From NCBI GenBank assembly GCA_036897625.1, contig JAYMTA010001221.1:1-21094 (forward strand): a DNA stretch of 21,094 nucleotides, given 5' to 3'. The DNA comes from Pelargonium cotyledonis (Eukaryota; Streptophyta; Magnoliopsida; Geraniales; Geraniaceae). Position numbers and translations under genes: made by a program. Shown here piece by piece: positions 18,463-21,094 of the stretch (position 1 is the first letter of the stretch; each line of letters opens with the position of its first letter). A model generated the notes under the pieces. It ran no database searches, was not told the DNA's origin, and saw only the letters and a list, made by a program, of their open reading frames with translations.

Positions 18463-20030
18463 TCAGTGCCTCCGAATTCGTGTTTTCTTGTGTTCCACAT
18501 TGAGGCTGTCAAGTTTTCGCTTACTCTCCCAACTAGAATTCCCACGTGTACCCGCAAATCCTGAGTTGGCACGGGGAGGCTGTACACAGAGAAACAACCA
18601 CTCAGGTCAGTTGTGATGATATATGTACACCACAAAGTACTTTGGTAGAAGAAGACTTACCAAAATACGAGTAAGTGGAATCGGTGAAGAACTAGGTTGG
18701 GCACGTTTCTGCAGCTTACTCGAATCATGGCGACTAGGCTGTAAATAGAATTATATCAATATGTAAGTTGAAATGATATAAACAGTATACATGTGCGTTT
18801 AAGATACATAATTTGCATGGAAGACTCGCCTTCTCCGAAGAACCACCTTGGATTGATTTACCAGCCAAAGGTTGTGTGTTGACACGGGAAGGCTGTAAAC
18901 AACAACGAATGGAGTAATGTCTCTATAAGATTGATGCAGCTCTACATTGTAGCTGTACATAAATTTTGGGAAGTTTTGACTTACCACAATGCTAGTAACT
19001 GGCCTTTGTGAACACCCTTCTGCGGCGACTACATACACACATGAATTAGGTAAGTTGCTCTGATTATCAATTTGCCTTCAACTGAATTAATACTATTAGT
19101 TACCTGGATTTGCAACAGCTAACTTGCTCTGTTTGATTTCTGAGAAGTTGGGTTTCAGTAATGCACCATAGAGCTTGGCTTTTGAATGGATGATTTCACG
19201 AAGAAGAGCAGCGGAGCTGGAGCTGGAGCTGGAGCCGGAGCCTGCAAAATATAGGTAGGTATTCACATGCATATCAAAAATCACCTAAATTTAGTTCATT
19301 ACTTATTAGTGGTTGTTCATGTACCGAGCAGCGAGTGAATTGCAGCTCGGGCAGCCAGCTGCTCTGCCTCCTTTTTGCTCCTACCCATCTCCCCAGTATA
19401 AGTCTTGCCATCGAGGTTCAGTGAAGACACGAAAACTGAACGCAGCACTTGCGCTTGGACGGTGTTGTACTTTGGAATTCCAAAACTTGCCTTGTACGCA
19501 AACTCATGAATGATAGTCTTGCAATATGTTGGATCCTTAAGAAAGTAAAGCGGATGGGATCATATCATATCATATTATATTTACTCTAGACTTAGTGAAA
19601 AGCTGAGTGTTAATTACAGAATTCAATTTCCAACCTGATCTATCATAGAACTTCCTTGATGTTGTTGCTGGGTCTTGATTTTTGAGAGGGCGTTGAGAGC
19701 AAGTCTCGCCACATGTTGCTCGGCTTGTTTGAGATGTGGTAATGCGCAGGTCGATGTGTACATGGTTCCATCGATTCTCACTCTCGACCTGAACTTTGGG
19801 GCGTGAGGAGCTCCTTCGTTGATGGTTTCGTAAACTGGCAGCTGCAATCCCGACTTTTGTGCATATTCTTGCAGTTTGTTCTTATACATCCCGATTTCTG
19901 GGATACATAAACCAAAAATATGTTCAGGAACATCATTGCTACAAACAAACAAGTTGAACAATGTTGAAGGAAACATGGACAATAAAACATTTTGTTGAAC
20001 ACCAAAAGATGAGGACATACCTTTGTTCAT
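18463..20030 (-). CDS. Double-stranded RNA-binding protein (plant DRB family), two dsRBMs, 307 aa
   Basis: Eight minus-strand exons give 307 codons: 20030-20021, 19897-19635, 19535-19325, 19241-19104, 19028-18985, 18892-18830, 18738-18661, 18579-18463. The first exon holds only ten bases. dsRBM 1 (about residues 7-75) starts MYKNKLQEYAQKSGLQLPVY, has the GAPHAP loop and ends with LKQAEQHVARLALNAL. dsRBM 2 (about 93-161) starts TYCKTIIHEFAYKA and ends with SKKEAEQLAARAAIHSLL; its loop lacks GPxH, so it may serve protein contacts more than RNA binding. A serine run (163-170) follows, then a tail of short exons ending in basic KKTRIRRH, a possible nuclear signal. Plant DRB proteins partner Dicer-like enzymes in small-RNA processing; the exact class is uncertain (not clearly DRB1, 2 or 4). 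All introns are GT-AG except the one after exon 6, which must be GC-AG to keep the frame. Confidence 0.88.
19213..19240. repeat. Hexanucleotide repeat encoding a serine run
   Basis: An imperfect (GGAGCT/GGAGCC)n run is read on the minus strand as AGCTCC and GGCTCC codon pairs, giving SGSSSSSS just after the second dsRNA-binding domain. Coding microsatellites like this commonly vary in length between individuals. Confidence 0.7.
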
Positions 20031-20400
20031 TGTGATACAGATTACGGGTCAGGTGTGGTTTTGCTCCAAATTTGCACTCTTTCTATAGAGAGTTTGTGGG
20101 TAAAATGTAAATGCTAATCAATTGCCTTTTTGTATTCTTTTTTGTTGGGAAGAGTCTTCTGAAATGCCATGTGTGTGTTTAAGTACAGATTGTACATTCT
20201 TCAAAAAAGAAGAAAAGAAGAGAGTACAGATTGTACAGACCATGCAAAAATGGTGGTAATGGTGTATGATGACGATCATCCAATTACTATTGAACAGAAA
20301 ATGAATGGTCCTGATTAGCATATTATTTTTTGTACCCAATTGACAGTAATTTTCTCAGCTTCTACTTTTATAAATAAGTAAAACATCAAATTTGGCTCCA
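20031..20400. promoter_or_regulatory. Upstream region of the dsRNA-binding protein gene
   Basis: No coding frame is supported. A minus-strand TATA-like stretch (ctctatagaaag, about 20081-20092) lies some 55 bases before the start codon, which would make a short leader. 20190-20260 is purine-rich on the plus strand with a repeated 'cagattgtaca'. Confidence 0.35.
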
Positions 20401-20410
20401 GAATTTTGAT

Positions 20411-20690
20411 GTTTTGACTCAATTTGGTTTTTGAACTTTCAATTGACTCGAAATGGTTCATGAACTTTCACATATTGATCCAAAATAGTCATTGCCCTTA
20501 GAGTTTATACTAAAAGTTCAGGGACCAAATTGGGTCAAAACACCAGGGACTAAATTGGGTCAATGTTTGAAAGTTCAAGGACCAATTTGAGTCAAAACAC
20601 AAAAGTTCAAAGACCAAACTTGGTTAAAAAAAAGTTTAAAGACCAAATTGGGTCAAAACACTAAAGTTCGAGAACCAAATTGAGTCTTTT
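20411..20690. repeat. Fold-back array of about 30-bp repeats
   Basis: The right arm (20515-20690) has six direct units beginning at about 20515, 20545, 20572, 20604, 20633 and 20665, each of the type 'agttcagggaccaaattggg' followed by 'tcaaaaca'. The left arm (20411-20499) has three units of the reverse complement ('ttttgactcaatttggtttt', 'tgaacttt'). The two arms face each other across a spacer of about 15 bp, so a transcript would form a hairpin. This repeat phrase is common in plant intergenic DNA; termini of a parent transposon are not visible. Confidence 0.8.
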
Positions 20691-21094
20691 ATCTTATAAA
20701 TATGATGCATGTAAGAAAGACTACAATACCCCTCAGAAATCCCTAACTGACTTCTCTTTTGCACGACATGTTGGTTAAAAATGATGGATAACTAAGGCAA
20801 TCACAATATTCATGTCTTTGAAAGGTATACAATTGTTTCATGTGTCATTAATGCATGTGCGATACACGTTTGACGCACGCCAATGTATAACTTGTAACAA
20901 GACCAATTAAAACTTGTATGTGATATATATGAAAGGTATAAATGCTATAGAGACCCAAAATCTATGAGAAACTCACTCATCAGGTCCCCAGAAAATATTT
21001 GGGCTTTATCAGTACTCAGACTTCATACTATTTGGTCACGTAGGCCCCTCCGTTAGGTTTAGTTAATGGAACCGTTAACTTGCTGACTTGACAT
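20691..21094. other. Intergenic, ending in the edge of a dispersed repeat
   Basis: No gene is seen. The last 70 bases (from about 21030) contain 'cccctccgttaggtttag' and 'aatggaaccgttaactt', a phrase I recognise as common in plant dispersed repeats that often lie next to 'agttcagggaccaaattggg' units. The element continues beyond the window. Confidence 0.45.

Overview
This is plant nuclear DNA, most likely from a eudicot: AT-rich intergenic sequence, many short GT-AG introns, telo-box and site II promoter motifs, and proteins of plant-specific families. The species cannot be fixed from the window; the protein sequences read as rosid-like, which is inference.

Layout from left to right. 1-1460 is intergenic and mostly degenerate dispersed repeats. 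1463-1804 (minus) encodes a 113-residue organellar-type ribosomal protein uL18. Its leader appears to be split by an intron of about 1.4 kb that carries imperfect tandem repeats, and the promoter near 3290-3400 has four site II elements plus telo-boxes. Next come two tandem, same-strand, 18-exon sugar transporter genes of the ERD6-like group (major facilitator superfamily): copy 1 at 4824-7834 (478 aa) and copy 2 at 10636-13416 (467 aa). Both are intact when every intron is removed. The duplicated block reaches about 1 kb upstream of each gene and a little past each stop. 14708-15911 looks like a non-autonomous DNA transposon with inverted ends carrying a GC-rich, gene-like core. 16323-16657 (plus) encodes an 84-residue single-pass membrane protein of unknown function in two exons. 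18463-20030 (minus) is an 8-exon gene for a 307-residue protein with two double-stranded-RNA-binding domains. The right edge holds a fold-back array of about 30-bp repeats and the margin of another dispersed repeat.

The genes do not form a pathway, as is usual in plant chromosomes. The most informative signals are: (1) the two transporters are about 3% divergent over exons 12-18 but 22-25% divergent in exons 7 and 10, which points to gene conversion of the 3' half; (2) each transporter copy has its own substitutions at normally conserved MFS motifs; (3) the C-terminal exons of the RNA-binding protein look like serial duplicates and need one GC-AG intron; (4) the 1.2-kb transposon has a gene-like GC-rich interior. 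I found no convincing new molecular system; the window is an ordinary genic region with several evolutionary details worth checking.
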